This document shows positions 1-9,636 of a stretch of DNA of 49,186 bases, piece after piece (positions within the stretch are counted from its first letter, which is position 1; each line of letters starts with the position of its first letter). This stretch comes from Paracoccaceae bacterium (GTDB lineage: Bacteria > Pseudomonadota > Alphaproteobacteria > Rhodobacterales > Rhodobacteraceae), in the NCBI GenBank assembly GCA_902633655.1, contig CACPHA010000005.1, positions 1 to 49,186 of the forward strand, written 5' to 3'. The position numbers and the translations under genes were made by a program. Under the pieces are notes generated by a model. That model had not been told where the DNA came from. It worked only from the letters and a program-made list of their open reading frames with translations, and did not search any database.

Positions 1-309
1 GCGCTAAGAATTGCTATCAACACGCTTTTGGATGCTGGGTCTATCGCCCATGATCCACTAACATCGCCAGTTTCAGGAGTAAGTTGTGGCATTTATGCGG
101 GTCAGCCTGTACTTGACCTCGATTATGCAGAAGACAGTGAGGCAGGCGTAGATGGTAACTTTATTATGACAGGAGACCAACGCCTTATTGAAATCCAAGT
201 GAGCGCAGAAGGATCAACTTTTTCCCGCGCGCAGATGGATAAGCTTATGACACTAGCTGAAAAGGGAATAGGCGAGTTAGTTGAAGCCCAATTACAGGCT
301 ATTGCATGA
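1..309 (+). CDS. rph: Ribonuclease PH, C-terminal fragment
   Basis: This is the 3' end of a gene cut by the window edge. The frame is open from base 1 and reads [13 protein letters not shown] at the start. The stretch with [19 protein letters not shown] and the segment [13 protein letters not shown] match the conserved C-terminal half of RNase PH, the phosphorolytic 3'-5' exoribonuclease that trims tRNA 3' ends. About 102 residues of roughly 235 are present, so the N-terminal half lies outside the window. Its TGA overlaps the ATG of rdgB by 4 nt (ATGA), and rph-rdgB coupling is common in alphaproteobacteria. The call is secure for the visible part; the start cannot be judged. Confidence 0.93.
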   Translation, partial: ALRIAINTLLDAGSIAHDPLTSPVSGVSCGIYAGQPVLDLDYAEDSEAGVDGNFIMTGDQRLIEIQVSAEGSTFSRAQMDKLMTLAEKGIGELVEAQLQAIA

Positions 310-917
310 GCCGTGATATTAGAGGAGAGAAAATTGTTGTAGCAACGCACAACCAGGGGAAGCTTGAAGAAATCTCTGCTCTTTTAGTTCCACTAAGTTC
401 CGAAATCCTGAGTGCAAAAGAACTTCAGCTATCTGAACCGGAAGAAACAGAGGATACATTTGTCGGAAATGCGAGGATCAAAGCCCATGCCGCCGCAAAA
501 GCAAGCGGTCTGCCTGTATTGTCTGATGATAGCGGTATAGAAATTGATGCATTGGACGGTGCACCAGGGGTCTATACAGCAGATTGGGCAGAGACTTCTC
601 GGGGCAGAGATTTCAACGTAGCAATGAGAAAAGTGCATGAAATGCTCGAAGGTAAAGATGCGCCTCATCCTAGAATTGCTCAGTTTTGCTGCACTATAGT
701 GTTAGCTTGGCCAGACGATTATGAAGTTATTTTTGAAGGGAAAGTTGAGGGCAAAGTGGTCTGGCCCATGCGTGGTAAACGAGGCCACGGCTATGATCCA
801 ATTTTCCAACCAAAGGGTTATAGTATTACTTTTGGAGAAATGAACCGTTGGGAAAAAAACAAAATCAGTCATCGGGCAAAAGCGTTTGAAAAACTCTTTA
901 GATATTTCACCGCGTGA
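306..917 (+). CDS. rdgB: RdgB/HAM1 non-canonical purine NTP pyrophosphatase
   Basis: This 203-residue protein of normal family length hydrolyses dITP, XTP and ITP to the monophosphates, keeping deaminated purines out of DNA and RNA. The N-terminal [13 protein letters not shown] is the HAM1 substrate-binding signature (usual form xxATxNxGKxxE). [20 protein letters not shown] carries the catalytic acidic residues, and GHGYDPIF with the C-terminal SHRAKAF is also typical. The start ATG sits inside the rph stop, so translation is probably coupled. The 3' end overlaps the proposed hemW start by about 32 nt. Nothing in the sequence looks damaged. Confidence 0.96.
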   Translation: MSRDIRGEKIVVATHNQGKLEEISALLVPLSSEILSAKELQLSEPEETEDTFVGNARIKAHAAAKASGLPVLSDDSGIEIDALDGAPGVYTADWAETSRGRDFNVAMRKVHEMLEGKDAPHPRIAQFCCTIVLAWPDDYEVIFEGKVEGKVVWPMRGKRGHGYDPIFQPKGYSITFGEMNRWEKNKISHRAKAFEKLFRYFTA

Positions 918-2079
918 AGATTGGCGTAACGCTGGTTTCAGTATATACGTCCACTGGCCATTTTGTGCGGCAAAGTGCCCATACTGCGATTTCAATAGCC
1001 ACACTGCCATCAGCATTGAAGAACGTATTTGGCTAGAGGCTTATACAAAAGAAATTGACCGCGTCTCTAGGTTGACCGGCCCTCGGGAAGTTGGGTCAGT
1101 CTTTCTCGGTGGAGGAACGCCAAGTTTAATGAGCCCTGGCCTTGTGGATGGAATTCTCGATAAAATTTCCCGGGTTTGGAATGTTGATCAGAATTGCGAA
1201 ATAACGCTAGAAGCCAATCCAACCTCTGTTGAAGCCAACAAATTCAAGGGATTTAAGGTAGCTGGAATAAATCGGGTCTCGATGGGAATTCAATCACTTA
1301 ATGATAATGACTTAAAACGTCTAGGGCGACTCCACACCGCTAAAGAGGCGCTTGCCTCGTTTGAAATTGCCCGGAATGTATTTGAAAATACAACTTTTGA
1401 TTTGATTTATGCCCTTCAAAACCAAACCATAGAAAGTTGGAAAAGTGAATTAAAACAAGCTCTTAGTCTTTCATTGGAACACATGTCTCTATATCAATTA
1501 ACCATTGAACCCGGGACAGCCTTTGGGGAAATATACGCCAATGGAGGCCTTAAGGGATTGCCAAGCGATGACTACGCTTCCGATCTTTTTGGTACGACTG
1601 CTCTGCTATGTGAAGCGCATGGACTTCCTGCCTATGAGGTTTCAAACCATGCTCGGCCAGGCTCTGAATGTCGTCACAATTTAAATTATTGGAATTATGG
1701 AGATTATGCTGGTATTGGGCCAGGCGCTCATGGTCGTCTTTCTCTCGATGGGGTCCGATATTCGACTGAAGCTTATCGGCAACCAGATCAATGGTTACAA
1801 CAGGTTTTTAAAGGTTGCGGAGATAGCCTTAAGACTACTCTATCTGACAAGGATCAAGGGGTAGAAATGGTGCTAATGGGTATGCGGATGAAGCAAGGTA
1901 TATCACTCAAAAGATTTTCGACTTTTTTTGGAACAGAGATTAAACCAAATATCATTGCCGATTTGAAGGAATCAGGATTGATAGCAGTAGAAGCGGGGCG
2001 TCTCCGTACAACACATAGAGGAACACTGGTATTGAATTACGTAATAAAAGAGATTCTGCCAGAAGTGGTGGTCTGTTGA
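886..2079 (+). CDS. hemW: HemW radical SAM heme chaperone (HemN-like)
   Basis: This 397-residue radical SAM protein carries the 4Fe-4S/SAM motif C27-x3-C31-x2-C34 in HWPFCAAKCPYCDFN. GGGTPSLM and the later HNLNYW are typical of the HemW/HemN branch. HemW proteins bind heme and are thought to deliver it to target proteins; older annotations call them coproporphyrinogen III oxidase-like. The start is a TTG at 886 inside rdgB. No ATG lies between it and the conserved [14 protein letters not shown] segment, so a rare start and a 32-nt overlap seem unavoidable. It converges with parB across an 80-nt AT-rich gap in which no clear hairpin is visible. Confidence 0.93.
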   Translation: MKNSLDISPREDWRNAGFSIYVHWPFCAAKCPYCDFNSHTAISIEERIWLEAYTKEIDRVSRLTGPREVGSVFLGGGTPSLMSPGLVDGILDKISRVWNVDQNCEITLEANPTSVEANKFKGFKVAGINRVSMGIQSLNDNDLKRLGRLHTAKEALASFEIARNVFENTTFDLIYALQNQTIESWKSELKQALSLSLEHMSLYQLTIEPGTAFGEIYANGGLKGLPSDDYASDLFGTTALLCEAHGLPAYEVSNHARPGSECRHNLNYWNYGDYAGIGPGAHGRLSLDGVRYSTEAYRQPDQWLQQVFKGCGDSLKTTLSDKDQGVEMVLMGMRMKQGISLKRFSTFFGTEIKPNIIADLKESGLIAVEAGRLRTTHRGTLVLNYVIKEILPEVVVC

Positions 2080-2161
2080 TTGATCTTCCTGTTATCCAAA
2101 TTATTTTGCGATTAACTGTAATTCCAAATGTTTAAATTATATTTAATTTGATGCGCTACAC

Positions 2162-3073
2162 TTAAGCCGACAAATTGATCATACGGCAAATATCATCCAA
2201 CTGCTCCAAAGATGTATATGCAATGATAACTTGGCCACTTGCCTTATCAACCTGATGATTAACTTGAACCTTCATAGCAATGGCTGAAGATAAATCACTT
2301 TCAAGAGCCTTAGTGTCTGCATCTTTATAAGAATTGGTATTGGTGCCAGGTTTTTTTTGTTTCAAGTTTAAATCTTTTCCATCACAATTTCTAACGAGCC
2401 GCTCTGTTTCTCGAACAGAAAGTCTTTTGGAAATAACAAGTTGGGCTAATTGACTCGCATTTTGACTAGTAATTAATGAGCGGGCGTGACCCGTACTAAG
2501 CCTACCCTCTTTTAGATGAGTTTGCACGTCAGCTGGAAGACTCAAAAGCCTCAAAAGGTTGGCGATGTAGCTGCGGCTTTTACCAAGCGCTTCCGCCATT
2601 TGCTCCTGTGTACGTTCAAATTTTTCCATTAGCTGTTGATAACCAGTTGCTTCTTCAATTGGATTAAGATCTGCTCGTTGGATATTCTCAATAATCGCAA
2701 CCTCAAGTACTTCAGAGTCAGAGAAGTCCTTTAAAATTACTGGTAAATCATGCAACTGCGCTATTTGGGATGCCCGCCATCGCCGTTCGCCAGCTACAAT
2801 TTCATATTCATTTTCATTTAAAGGACGTCTTCGGACTATAAGCGGCTGGATTATACCCTTTGCTAGAATAGATTTTGCCAAGTCGTCCAAATCACCTGGT
2901 GTAAAACTTCGCCGAGGTTGATTGGGGTTGGGATGAATTTTTTCTATTGGAACATATACTTCTGAAAAAGAGTTGGGCTTCAAAGACGTGTTTTTGTTTT
3001 CTGTATTAGTCTCTACATCGGCCATAAGGGCAGATAGTCCACGTCCGAGACCTTTTGGTTTAGAAGATGACAT
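2162..3073 (-). CDS. parB: Chromosome-partitioning protein ParB
   Basis: ParB (303 aa) is a CTP-dependent clamp that loads at parS and spreads on origin-proximal DNA. The N-terminus has GLGRGLSALMAD, the short peptide that contacts ParA. This is followed by IHPNPNQPRR and GERRWRA (CTP-binding ParB/Srx core), then a helix-turn-helix stretch with TQEQMAEALGKSRSYIANLLRL that reads parS. The C-terminal part (VNHQVDKASGQVII, then a short helix) fits the dimerisation domain. It lies 9 nt after parA in the same orientation, and two parS-like sites lie 1.4 and 3.3 kb upstream in rsmG and mnmG. Length and order are those of the chromosomal, not plasmid, type. Confidence 0.97.
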   Translation of the reverse strand: MSSSKPKGLGRGLSALMADVETNTENKNTSLKPNSFSEVYVPIEKIHPNPNQPRRSFTPGDLDDLAKSILAKGIIQPLIVRRRPLNENEYEIVAGERRWRASQIAQLHDLPVILKDFSDSEVLEVAIIENIQRADLNPIEEATGYQQLMEKFERTQEQMAEALGKSRSYIANLLRLLSLPADVQTHLKEGRLSTGHARSLITSQNASQLAQLVISKRLSVRETERLVRNCDGKDLNLKQKKPGTNTNSYKDADTKALESDLSSAIAMKVQVNHQVDKASGQVIIAYTSLEQLDDICRMINLSA

Positions 3074-3082
3074 AAATAACCT

Positions 3083-3895
3083 CTAAGCAGTTGAAATCAT
3101 TTGATTATTTTTAAGAAATTCTTTTGCAAGATCTCTGTAGGCTTGAGCACCTTTTGATGAAGGGTCATAAGACAAGACCGAAAGAGAATGCGATGGAGCC
3201 TCGCTAACTCGAACATTACGTGGAATAATCGACTTATATACCAAATCCCCAAGGTTTTCCCTCGCATCCTCTTCGACCAATAATGATAGATTATTCCTGG
3301 CATCAAACATAGTCATGATAATACCCTCTATTCGAAGGGTCTCGTTGGTAGTCGTCCTTATCTCTCTGATAGTTAACATCAACTGCGAAAGGCCCTCCAA
3401 AGCAAAAAACTCACTTTGAAGAGGAATGAGAACTGAGTTTGCTGCAACCATTGCGTTTACTGTAAGAAGGTTTAGTGAAGGAGGGCAATCAATAAAGATA
3501 AAATCAAAATCATAACTTGAGATCGAGTCTTGCATCAAAGCATTCCGAAGCATAAACAGGCGTTTTTCATTGGAAAACAGTTCAATGTCGGCTGAACTAA
3601 GATCTATAGTTGCTGGTATAATTGATAAATTATTGACGCCTGTATGTTGTATTACTTTCTCCAATTCGATATCGTCCAACAAAAGTTCAAAGGTCGTAAA
3701 CTTTCGCTCTTCCGGGGGTATACCGAGGCCGGTGGATGAGTTTCCCTGCGGATCCAAGTCAACGACCAGAATTTTTTTTCCTACCTCAGCAAGTGCAGCA
3801 GAAAGGTTTATTGATGTGGTTGTTTTCCCTACACCACCCTTTTGATTTGCGATCGCAATAATCTTAGCGCCTTTTATTTTTGTTAGTTCAGGCAC
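3083..3895 (-). CDS. parA: Chromosome-partitioning ATPase ParA (Soj)
   Basis: ParA is a Walker-type ATPase of 270 aa that forms nucleoid-bound dimers and pulls ParB-parS complexes apart. The deviant Walker A motif KGGVGKTT is at residues 19-26, with the signature lysine at 19; VVDLDPQGNSSTGLG and FIFIDCPPSLNLLT follow. The short N-terminus before Walker A, with no helix-turn-helix, marks the chromosomal class. The start overlaps the 3' end of rsmG by 8 nt, so it probably belongs to the mnmE-mnmG-rsmG-parA-parB transcription unit. No defect is visible. Confidence 0.97.
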   Translation of the reverse strand: MPELTKIKGAKIIAIANQKGGVGKTTTSINLSAALAEVGKKILVVDLDPQGNSSTGLGIPPEERKFTTFELLLDDIELEKVIQHTGVNNLSIIPATIDLSSADIELFSNEKRLFMLRNALMQDSISSYDFDFIFIDCPPSLNLLTVNAMVAANSVLIPLQSEFFALEGLSQLMLTIREIRTTTNETLRIEGIIMTMFDARNNLSLLVEEDARENLGDLVYKSIIPRNVRVSEAPSHSLSVLSYDPSSKGAQAYRDLAKEFLKNNQMISTA

Positions 3896-4505
3896 AAGAA
3901 ATGCTCCCCATTTTTAAAATAACTGCCCCTGCTTGCGTTTTACTTTTAATTACTTTTAGCTCAAAATTCCATTGTTTTCGGGCATATTCAACATCTTTTT
4001 TCCAAGCCCGTCCTTTTGGAAAAATGCAAATTGTACTTTTATTAATATGTGCACTTGCCAACTTAAGGAGAGTATCAAGAGGAGCAAGAGCGCGGGCTGT
4101 TACTACATCTATGCGTGGTAGTGTAACATTCTCAATCCGGCTGTCGTAAACGGAAACCTTTAATCCAAGTTCTCGGTTCGCATTTCGCAAAAACGCTGAT
4201 TTGCGTTTATCGCTCTCCACTAAGTGAACTTCCGTTCGGCGACCACCGCCATCGAGCAATATTGCAAGCACCAACCCAGGGAAACCACCGCCAGTTCCAA
4301 AATCAGCATAGCTATCCAATTTATTCGGCAAAAGTGGATAAATTTGCATAGAGTCCCGTATATGTCGCAGCCAGACCTTATTTTGGTCACCGTGCGATAT
4401 CAGGTTAATGGAACCAGACCACTTTGAAACAAGCTCCTCAAAGAGCTTTAGCCGATCCATTGTTTCACGTGAAACATTTAGATTAGCACCTAACTTAGAA
4501 CCCAT
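3888..4505 (-). CDS. rsmG: 16S rRNA (guanine-527-N7)-methyltransferase RsmG (GidB)
   Basis: This SAM-dependent enzyme methylates G527 of 16S rRNA; its loss usually gives low-level streptomycin resistance. The SAM-binding stretch [17 protein letters not shown] and INLISH are characteristic. The ATG at 4505 is preferred over a GTG at 4514, giving about 205 aa; both overlap the end of mnmG, by 16 or 25 nt. The peptide NVSRET near the N-terminus is encoded by a perfect 16-bp parS palindrome (4462-4477), so this stretch serves both protein coding and ParB binding. It is followed by parA with an 8-nt overlap. Confidence 0.95.
   Translation of the reverse strand: MGSKLGANLNVSRETMDRLKLFEELVSKWSGSINLISHGDQNKVWLRHIRDSMQIYPLLPNKLDSYADFGTGGGFPGLVLAILLDGGGRRTEVHLVESDKRKSAFLRNANRELGLKVSVYDSRIENVTLPRIDVVTARALAPLDTLLKLASAHINKSTICIFPKGRAWKKDVEYARKQWNFELKVIKSKTQAGAVILKMGSISCA
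4462..4477. promoter_or_regulatory. parS centromere site, perfect palindrome
   Basis: The 16 bases TGTTTCACGTGAAACA match the widely conserved bacterial parS consensus exactly and form a perfect palindrome. The site lies inside the rsmG coding region, where it encodes part of NVSRET, about 5 kb from the proposed origin and just upstream of parA-parB. ParB dimers would load here and spread. Confidence 0.93.
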
Positions 4506-6376
4506 TTCGAACACTCAGAAAGCCTTTTTCGCTTTACTTTTCCCAGTATAAGCAAAGCCGCAGCCGGTGTCATGCCGTCTATTCGAAGGGCCTGGCCAAG
4601 GTCACGTGGCCGGACCATAGCGAGTTTTGATTTTAACTCATTTGAGAGGCCGTCTATCCGGCTATAATCAAAGCCTTTTGGTATAATTTGATCCTCATCG
4701 TGTTTAAGCGTTTGCACATCCCTTTGCTGACGAGTAACATAATTCGAATAAAGCGCATCGCGCGCTATCTGTTCAAAGATGCTGCTTTCAAAATCCCTAA
4801 GGCTTGGGTCCAATTTAACTAGATCGGCAAAATCAACACCCTGAAAAGCCAGTACTTTATAAAGACTGCGCCGGGAGCCGTCTGAGGTTACATAAATACC
4901 GCTGCTATTAAGTTGTTTGGGTGTATATTCTAGTTTTTTAAGTTGAGTCTCCAGCTTTTGAAGACTTTCACACTTACGGCCAAATAAGATTTTGCGCTCC
5001 TCGCCGACACACCCAATTTGAATCCCCATCGGTGTTAACCTTTGATCTGCGTTATCTGCGCGCAATGAAAGCCGGAATTCGGCGCGAGAAGTAAACATTC
5101 TATACGGCTCACTGACCCCTTTCGTCGTAAGATCGTCTATCATCACGCCAATATAGCTATTGCTGCGAGAGAAAAAAATCGCTTCGCCACCCAAAGCAAA
5201 GCTAGCAGCGTTCAAGCCGGCAACAAGCCCCTGTGCTGCTGCTTCTTCATAACCAGTCGTGCCATTAATTTGACCTGCAAGAAAAAAGCCCTCAGTTCCA
5301 CGTACTGCAAGCGTTGTGTCAAGAGATCTAGGATCGATATAGTCATATTCAATTGCATACCCTGGCCGCTTTATTTTGGCGTTTTCAAGTCCGTAAATAG
5401 ATCGAACATAGGCGTGTTGCACTTCTTCTGGCAAAGATGTGGATATTCCGTTTGGATAGATGGTCGAATCGTCTAATCCTTCTGGTTCTAAAAATATTTG
5501 ATGGCTTGACTTGTCAGCAAAGCGCACAATTTTGTCTTCTATAGAAGGGCAATACCTGGGGCCAATTCCTCCTATGCGCCCACTATACATTGCTGAACGG
5601 CTCAGATTTTCATGAATGATTTCATGCGTCTTTTCATTTGTGTGCGTTATTCCACAAGAAATTTGGCGGTTGAGAAGCCCTGATGACATAAAGGAAAATA
5701 AAGCGGCATCGTCATCACCCGGCTGCCTTTCTAGTTTGTCCCAGGCTATTGTATTACCGTCTAGTCTTGGTGGCGTTCCAGTTTTCAATCTACCAATATC
5801 CATACCAAGATTATCGATACGTTCCGCCAACCGAATGGAGGGGCTGTCACCCATTCTTCCACCTGAGACCTGTCTTTCGCCTATATGGATCACACCCCTC
5901 AGAAAGGTACCGGCTGTGAGAATAGTGCTGCTTCCGTGAACCTCACTACCGTCCGCCAGGCATACCCCAGTCACCTTAGTTTCAGTACCCAATAGATCTA
6001 CAACTTCTCCGAGAATTATATCTAAATTATGTTGCCGCTCGACAAATGAAGTAATAGCTTCACGATACAAATTCCGATCGATTTGAGCTCGTGGGCCCTG
6101 CACCGCTGGACCTTTTTTGCGATTCAAGAGACGAAATTGAATTCCAGCGATATCCGCGGCTTTCCCCATAACTCCATCGAGAGCGTCAATCTCCCTTACA
6201 AGATGACCCTTTCCTAGTCCGCCAATGGCTGGATTACACGACAGCGTCCCAAAATCTCTGTGCCGAAGTGTAACTATCGCCGTCCTAGCCCCCATTCTGG
6301 CCGCTGCTGCTGCTGCTTCACATCCAGAATGACCACCGCCAACTACAACAACATCATAATGTTTCACGTGGAACAA
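4490..6376 (-). CDS. mnmG: tRNA uridine-34 5-carboxymethylaminomethyl modification enzyme MnmG (GidA)
   Basis: MnmG is an FAD/NADH protein that works with MnmE to place (carboxymethyl)aminomethyl groups on wobble uridine 34. The dinucleotide-binding motif [14 protein letters not shown] starts close to the N-terminus. [28 protein letters not shown] and the C-terminal [10 protein letters not shown] are family hallmarks. An upstream TTG at 6394 would overlap mnmE. The TTG at 6376 is preferred because it begins 2 nt after the mnmE stop and yields the N-terminus (M)FHVKHYD, about 628 aa in all. That N-terminus is encoded by a parS-like palindrome (6360-6375). It is co-oriented with rsmG and slightly overlaps it. 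Confidence 0.95.
   Translation of the reverse strand: MFHVKHYDVVVVGGGHSGCEAAAAAARMGARTAIVTLRHRDFGTLSCNPAIGGLGKGHLVREIDALDGVMGKAADIAGIQFRLLNRKKGPAVQGPRAQIDRNLYREAITSFVERQHNLDIILGEVVDLLGTETKVTGVCLADGSEVHGSSTILTAGTFLRGVIHIGERQVSGGRMGDSPSIRLAERIDNLGMDIGRLKTGTPPRLDGNTIAWDKLERQPGDDDAALFSFMSSGLLNRQISCGITHTNEKTHEIIHENLSRSAMYSGRIGGIGPRYCPSIEDKIVRFADKSSHQIFLEPEGLDDSTIYPNGISTSLPEEVQHAYVRSIYGLENAKIKRPGYAIEYDYIDPRSLDTTLAVRGTEGFFLAGQINGTTGYEEAAAQGLVAGLNAASFALGGEAIFFSRSNSYIGVMIDDLTTKGVSEPYRMFTSRAEFRLSLRADNADQRLTPMGIQIGCVGEERKILFGRKCESLQKLETQLKKLEYTPKQLNSSGIYVTSDGSRRSLYKVLAFQGVDFADLVKLDPSLRDFESSIFEQIARDALYSNYVTRQQRDVQTLKHDEDQIIPKGFDYSRIDGLSNELKSKLAMVRPRDLGQALRIDGMTPAAALLILGKVKRKRLSECSKWVLS
6360..6375. promoter_or_regulatory. 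Second parS-like site, one mismatch
   Basis: TGTTTCACGTGGAACA (plus strand) differs from the perfect parS palindrome at one base, a variant seen in natural parS sites. It lies at the very start of mnmG, where on the minus strand it encodes FHVKH. It is 1.9 kb from the perfect copy at 4462 and about 3 kb from the proposed oriC. Confidence 0.85.
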
Positions 6377-6378
6377 CC

Positions 6379-7665
6379 TCACTTCCCTAAGCAAAAGCTG
6401 GAAAATATTTCGTCCAACACGTCTTCGACTCCTACCTTACCAATTAGGGAATCCAATGACATAATTGCTCGCCGAATATCTTCTGCCACTAATTCACTGA
6501 TTTCCGTGCAACTTTCAAGCTTTTCCTTTGCACGATCGATATTTTCAATGGCAGACGATAACGCAACCCGATGTCGGGTTCGCGTAGCTACACCAATCCC
6601 AGACAACTTATTTTGCAAAATTAAGGATAGTTTTGACACAAGATCTTGGATACCGGCCCCGGTTTTTGATGAAACAGCGCCCTTTACTCCTGTTAAATCT
6701 CCCTTGGTATATACCACGAGGTATTCGCTCTCCTTTTCGATACCACCAGGCAAGAGCCCATCGTCCGTTAAAATGAGTGTTAGATCAGCGTGCCTACTTC
6801 TTTCTTTGGACCGCTCTATTCCGATGCGTTCAACCTTATCCTCTGTTTCGTGTATCCCCGCTGTATCCAAGAATGTTACTGGCAGACCATTTAAATCCAT
6901 CCTTACCTCTAGTACATCACGTGTAGTACCCGATATTTCCGATGTAATGGCTGCCTCTCTTCCAGCTAAGCTGTTGAAAAGGCTTGATTTTCCCACATTA
7001 GGTCGCCCAACAAGTGCCACCTCAAAACCTTCGCGTACGCGCTCTGCTAACCGAACACCTTCTACTTCTTTTTTTAAATCAGATCTCATTTCAACTAACA
7101 AACCAACTATCTCAGGGTAAACATCCTCCGGTATTTCCTCATCCGCAAAATCAATTGTTATCTCTAAAAGAGCTTTTACCCTTACTAAATTTGCTCGCCA
7201 CCTCTCAGTCTTTAATCCCAATTCACCAGAAAAAACACGTTGCGCCTGTTTTTGCTGCTCTCTTGTTTCAGCGGCTACTAAATCCGCAAGACCTTCCACC
7301 TGTGCAAGATCAAGTTTATTATTTTCTAAAGCGCGCCGAGTGAACTCTCCTCGCTCAGCCAACCTGACTCCTTCTATAGTTAAAAGCGTTTCACTTATGG
7401 CATCAAAAACTGCCTTACTTCCGTGAACCTGCAGTTCAAGCACATCCTCCCCAGTGAAACTTCCTGGTTCCTCAAAAAAAACAACAAGCCCCATGTCAAT
7501 TAAATTGCCATGGAGATCTCGAATTTTCACGTAGTGGCTGAAGCGTGGCTTTGGGCAAATGCCACACAGCTTTTCAGCAATTAAAAGTGCTAATGGACCA
7601 GATGAACGAATAACAGCTACACCAGCCTTACCAGGGGCAGATGCAAGAGCGAAAATGGTGTCCAT
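6379..7665 (-). CDS. mnmE: tRNA modification GTPase MnmE (TrmE)
   Basis: This is the GTPase partner of MnmG in wobble-uridine modification. The N-terminal tetrahydrofolate-binding domain starts [19 protein letters not shown]. The central G domain has G1 [10 protein letters not shown]2/G3 ISGTTRD and DTAGIHE. The protein ends in FCLGK, matching the usual C-terminal FC(I/L)GK box whose cysteine is required for modification. A GTG at 7668 and an ATG at 7665 are both possible; the ATG is taken, giving 428 aa. The stop is followed after 2 nt by the mnmG start, so the partners are translationally linked. Confidence 0.96.
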   Translation of the reverse strand: MDTIFALASAPGKAGVAVIRSSGPLALLIAEKLCGICPKPRFSHYVKIRDLHGNLIDMGLVVFFEEPGSFTGEDVLELQVHGSKAVFDAISETLLTIEGVRLAERGEFTRRALENNKLDLAQVEGLADLVAAETREQQKQAQRVFSGELGLKTERWRANLVRVKALLEITIDFADEEIPEDVYPEIVGLLVEMRSDLKKEVEGVRLAERVREGFEVALVGRPNVGKSSLFNSLAGREAAITSEISGTTRDVLEVRMDLNGLPVTFLDTAGIHETEDKVERIGIERSKERSRHADLTLILTDDGLLPGGIEKESEYLVVYTKGDLTGVKGAVSSKTGAGIQDLVSKLSLILQNKLSGIGVATRTRHRVALSSAIENIDRAKEKLESCTEISELVAEDIRRAIMSLDSLIGKVGVEDVLDEIFSSFCLGK

Positions 7666-7695
7666 CACTTAGATCTTAAAAAAACAAGTTAAGAG

Positions 7696-8962
7696 TTAAG
7701 TGTTCATGGAATCGAAAAATTCCGAATTTGTTTTAGTTTGCTTTAGCTTAGAAATCAAAAACTCAATTGCATCTGTTGTACCCATAGGATTGAGAATTCT
7801 GCGTAACACGAAAGTTTTTTGCAAATCTACTTTATCTATCAGAAGATCTTCTTTGCGAGTCCCTGATTTCAAAATATCAATCGCTGGAAAAACTCGCTTA
7901 TCCGCTACTTTGCGATCTAATATTATTTCAGAATTCCCCGTGCCCTTAAATTCTTCAAAAATCACCTCATCCATTCGACTACCTGTGTCGATAAGAGCTG
8001 TTGAAATGATTGTTAACGATCCGCCTTCTTCTATGTTTCGTGCTGCACCGAAGAATCTTTTTGGCCTTTGTAGCGCATTTGCGTCAACACCACCCGTCAA
8101 AACCTTTCCCGATGATGGAATGACTGTGTTAAATGCCCTTCCAAGCCTTGTTATCGAATCGAGAAGAATAACGACATCTCGTTTATGCTCCACAAGCCGT
8201 TTTGCTTTTTCTATAACCATTTCAGAAACAGCCACATGACGCGTGGCTGGCTCATCAAATGTCGATGATATGACCTCACCCCTTACTGATCTTTGCATAT
8301 CTGTTACTTCTTCAGGACGTTCATCGATCAATAAAACAATTAGAAAACACTCTGGGTGATTGTTTTCGATACTAGTTGCTATATTTTGTAACAAAACCGT
8401 TTTACCAGTCCTAGGAGGCGCTGTAATCAGAGATCGTTGGCCTTTTCCAATAGGCGCAACTAAATCTATTATCCTTGCAGAACGATCTTTGATAGTTGGA
8501 TCTGCTATTTCCATTGTCATTCGTTCGTCAGGATATAACGGTGTCAAGTTGTCAAAAGCGATCTTATGACGTGCTTTTTCTGGATCTTCAAAATTAATCT
8601 TTACCACATGGGTTAGGGCAAAATAGCGTTCTTGGTCTTCTGGAGACTTAATCACACCCTCGATTGTATCGCCTGTTCTCAAGGAAAACTGACGAATCAT
8701 GTCTGGTGAAACGTATATATCATCAGGCCCAGGTAAATAGTTTGCTTCGGGTGATCTCAAAAAACCCAAACCCATCCTGTAGAACTTCTAAAACTCCATC
8801 CCCTGATATTTCCCAGCTGTCATCGGCACGCTCTCGTAAAATCTGAAACATGATTTCACCTTTGCGCATCGTTGATGCATTCTCGATCTCAAGCTCCTCT
8901 GCCATTGCCAAAAGGTCTTTAGGGCTTTTAACTTTCAAATCAGAGAGTTTTAAGCGTTTCAT
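7696..8962 (-). CDS. rho: Transcription termination factor Rho, split by a one-base frameshift
   Basis: Two overlapping reading frames together make one normal Rho. The N-terminal piece (from ATG 8962) carries the Rho N domain and RNA-binding start: LNLSDLK-like leader, [18 protein letters not shown], then [12 protein letters not shown]. The second frame continues with [20 protein letters not shown], the Walker A motif [22 protein letters not shown] and the normal C-terminus. The join falls at an A6 run on the plus strand (8759-8764, T6 in the gene); five bases would restore one continuous protein of about 420 aa. As written, translation would stop soon after residue 70. Rho is essential in many alphaproteobacteria and the rest is perfectly conserved. 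A sequencing or assembly error, or decoding by slippage, is therefore at least as likely as real loss. Confidence 0.9.
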
Positions 8963-9635
8963 GTGCTACGCCCTTTTTGTGTGCCAAAAATATCGATTTT
9001 TGCGATGATAAAATGCCAGGATCGGCAAAGTTTTGCTAGACCACTCACTTAAAATAGTCAAGGTCTGTAAGAATATTACAGCTATGGAAAGAAATAATAA
9101 CCACCATAAGAACTTGTGTTATTATTTTAAACGACAATATTAACGGCCATTAATCCATTTTTCAAAAGAGAAAATTCCTTCCTTCGATCGGTCAGTAGTA
9201 TGAACTACCATTTTCGGCTGATAAAAAAGTTTAGGTTGGATATAGGCTGGTACCCAAATTGTACGCACGTGTTCTTAGAAAGTCTCTAAATCGCTATAAT
9301 AAAATAATTATGTAAAGATATGATGATGATGCTGAGAACATAAAATATGTGGATTAGTAGTTATCTACATTTTCATCAGCACTCCTTCATAAAAAAGATT
9401 TTAATCAATTAAATAAAGTAACAAGTTATCAACACGTTAGACTGTAAATTTTACATTGATATTTATTATTGATATTTACTAACAGTATCCACAAGATTTT
9501 AGTTGTCCTTTTCAACAGTGGACAAATGTAAAAGAATAGCCTGGTCTGGTTTTGTTTTACTGGATTATAAAAAAAACCAGCGTTGTACCAAGGTTTTATT
9601 AAATTAATATCTGAGAAAGCCACAAAGTTATCAAC
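8963..9635. other. Probable chromosomal replication origin (oriC), AT-rich with DnaA boxes
   Basis: This gap of about 670 nt lies between divergent rho and maf and holds no convincing gene. It is strongly AT-rich, especially around 9285-9330 and 9380-9480, as expected for an unwinding element. Two exact TTATCAACA DnaA boxes are at 9426-9434 and 9628-9636. One-mismatch relatives are at 9361-9369 (TTATCTACA), 9485-9493 (GTATCCACA) and 9509-9517 (TTTTCAACA), and TGTGGATTA at 9348-9356 is a minus-strand relative. Genes run away from it on both sides, and parAB/parS lie within 7 kb. A short minus-strand reading frame around 9429-9623 is regarded as chance. Confidence 0.8.
9426..9434 (+). promoter_or_regulatory. 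DnaA box (TTATCAACA)
   Basis: Exact match to the common alphaproteobacterial DnaA 9-mer, in the AT-rich core of the proposed origin between rho and maf. Confidence 0.75.
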
Positions 9636-9636
9636 A
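9628..9636 (+). promoter_or_regulatory. DnaA box overlapping the maf start codon
   Basis: A second exact TTATCAACA. Its last A is the first base of the maf ATG, in the position where a ribosome binding site would normally lie, so DnaA bound here would also cover the translation initiation region of maf on the DNA. Confidence 0.7.

Noticed and set aside
8755-8770. Programmed -1 frameshift in rho
   Set aside because: A -1 slip on the T6 run would lead straight into TGA; a +1 shift or loss of one base is needed instead.
9429-9623. Small minus-strand reading frame in the proposed origin
   Set aside because: Low-complexity AT-rich sequence with no family resemblance; it overlaps DnaA boxes and is best explained by chance.
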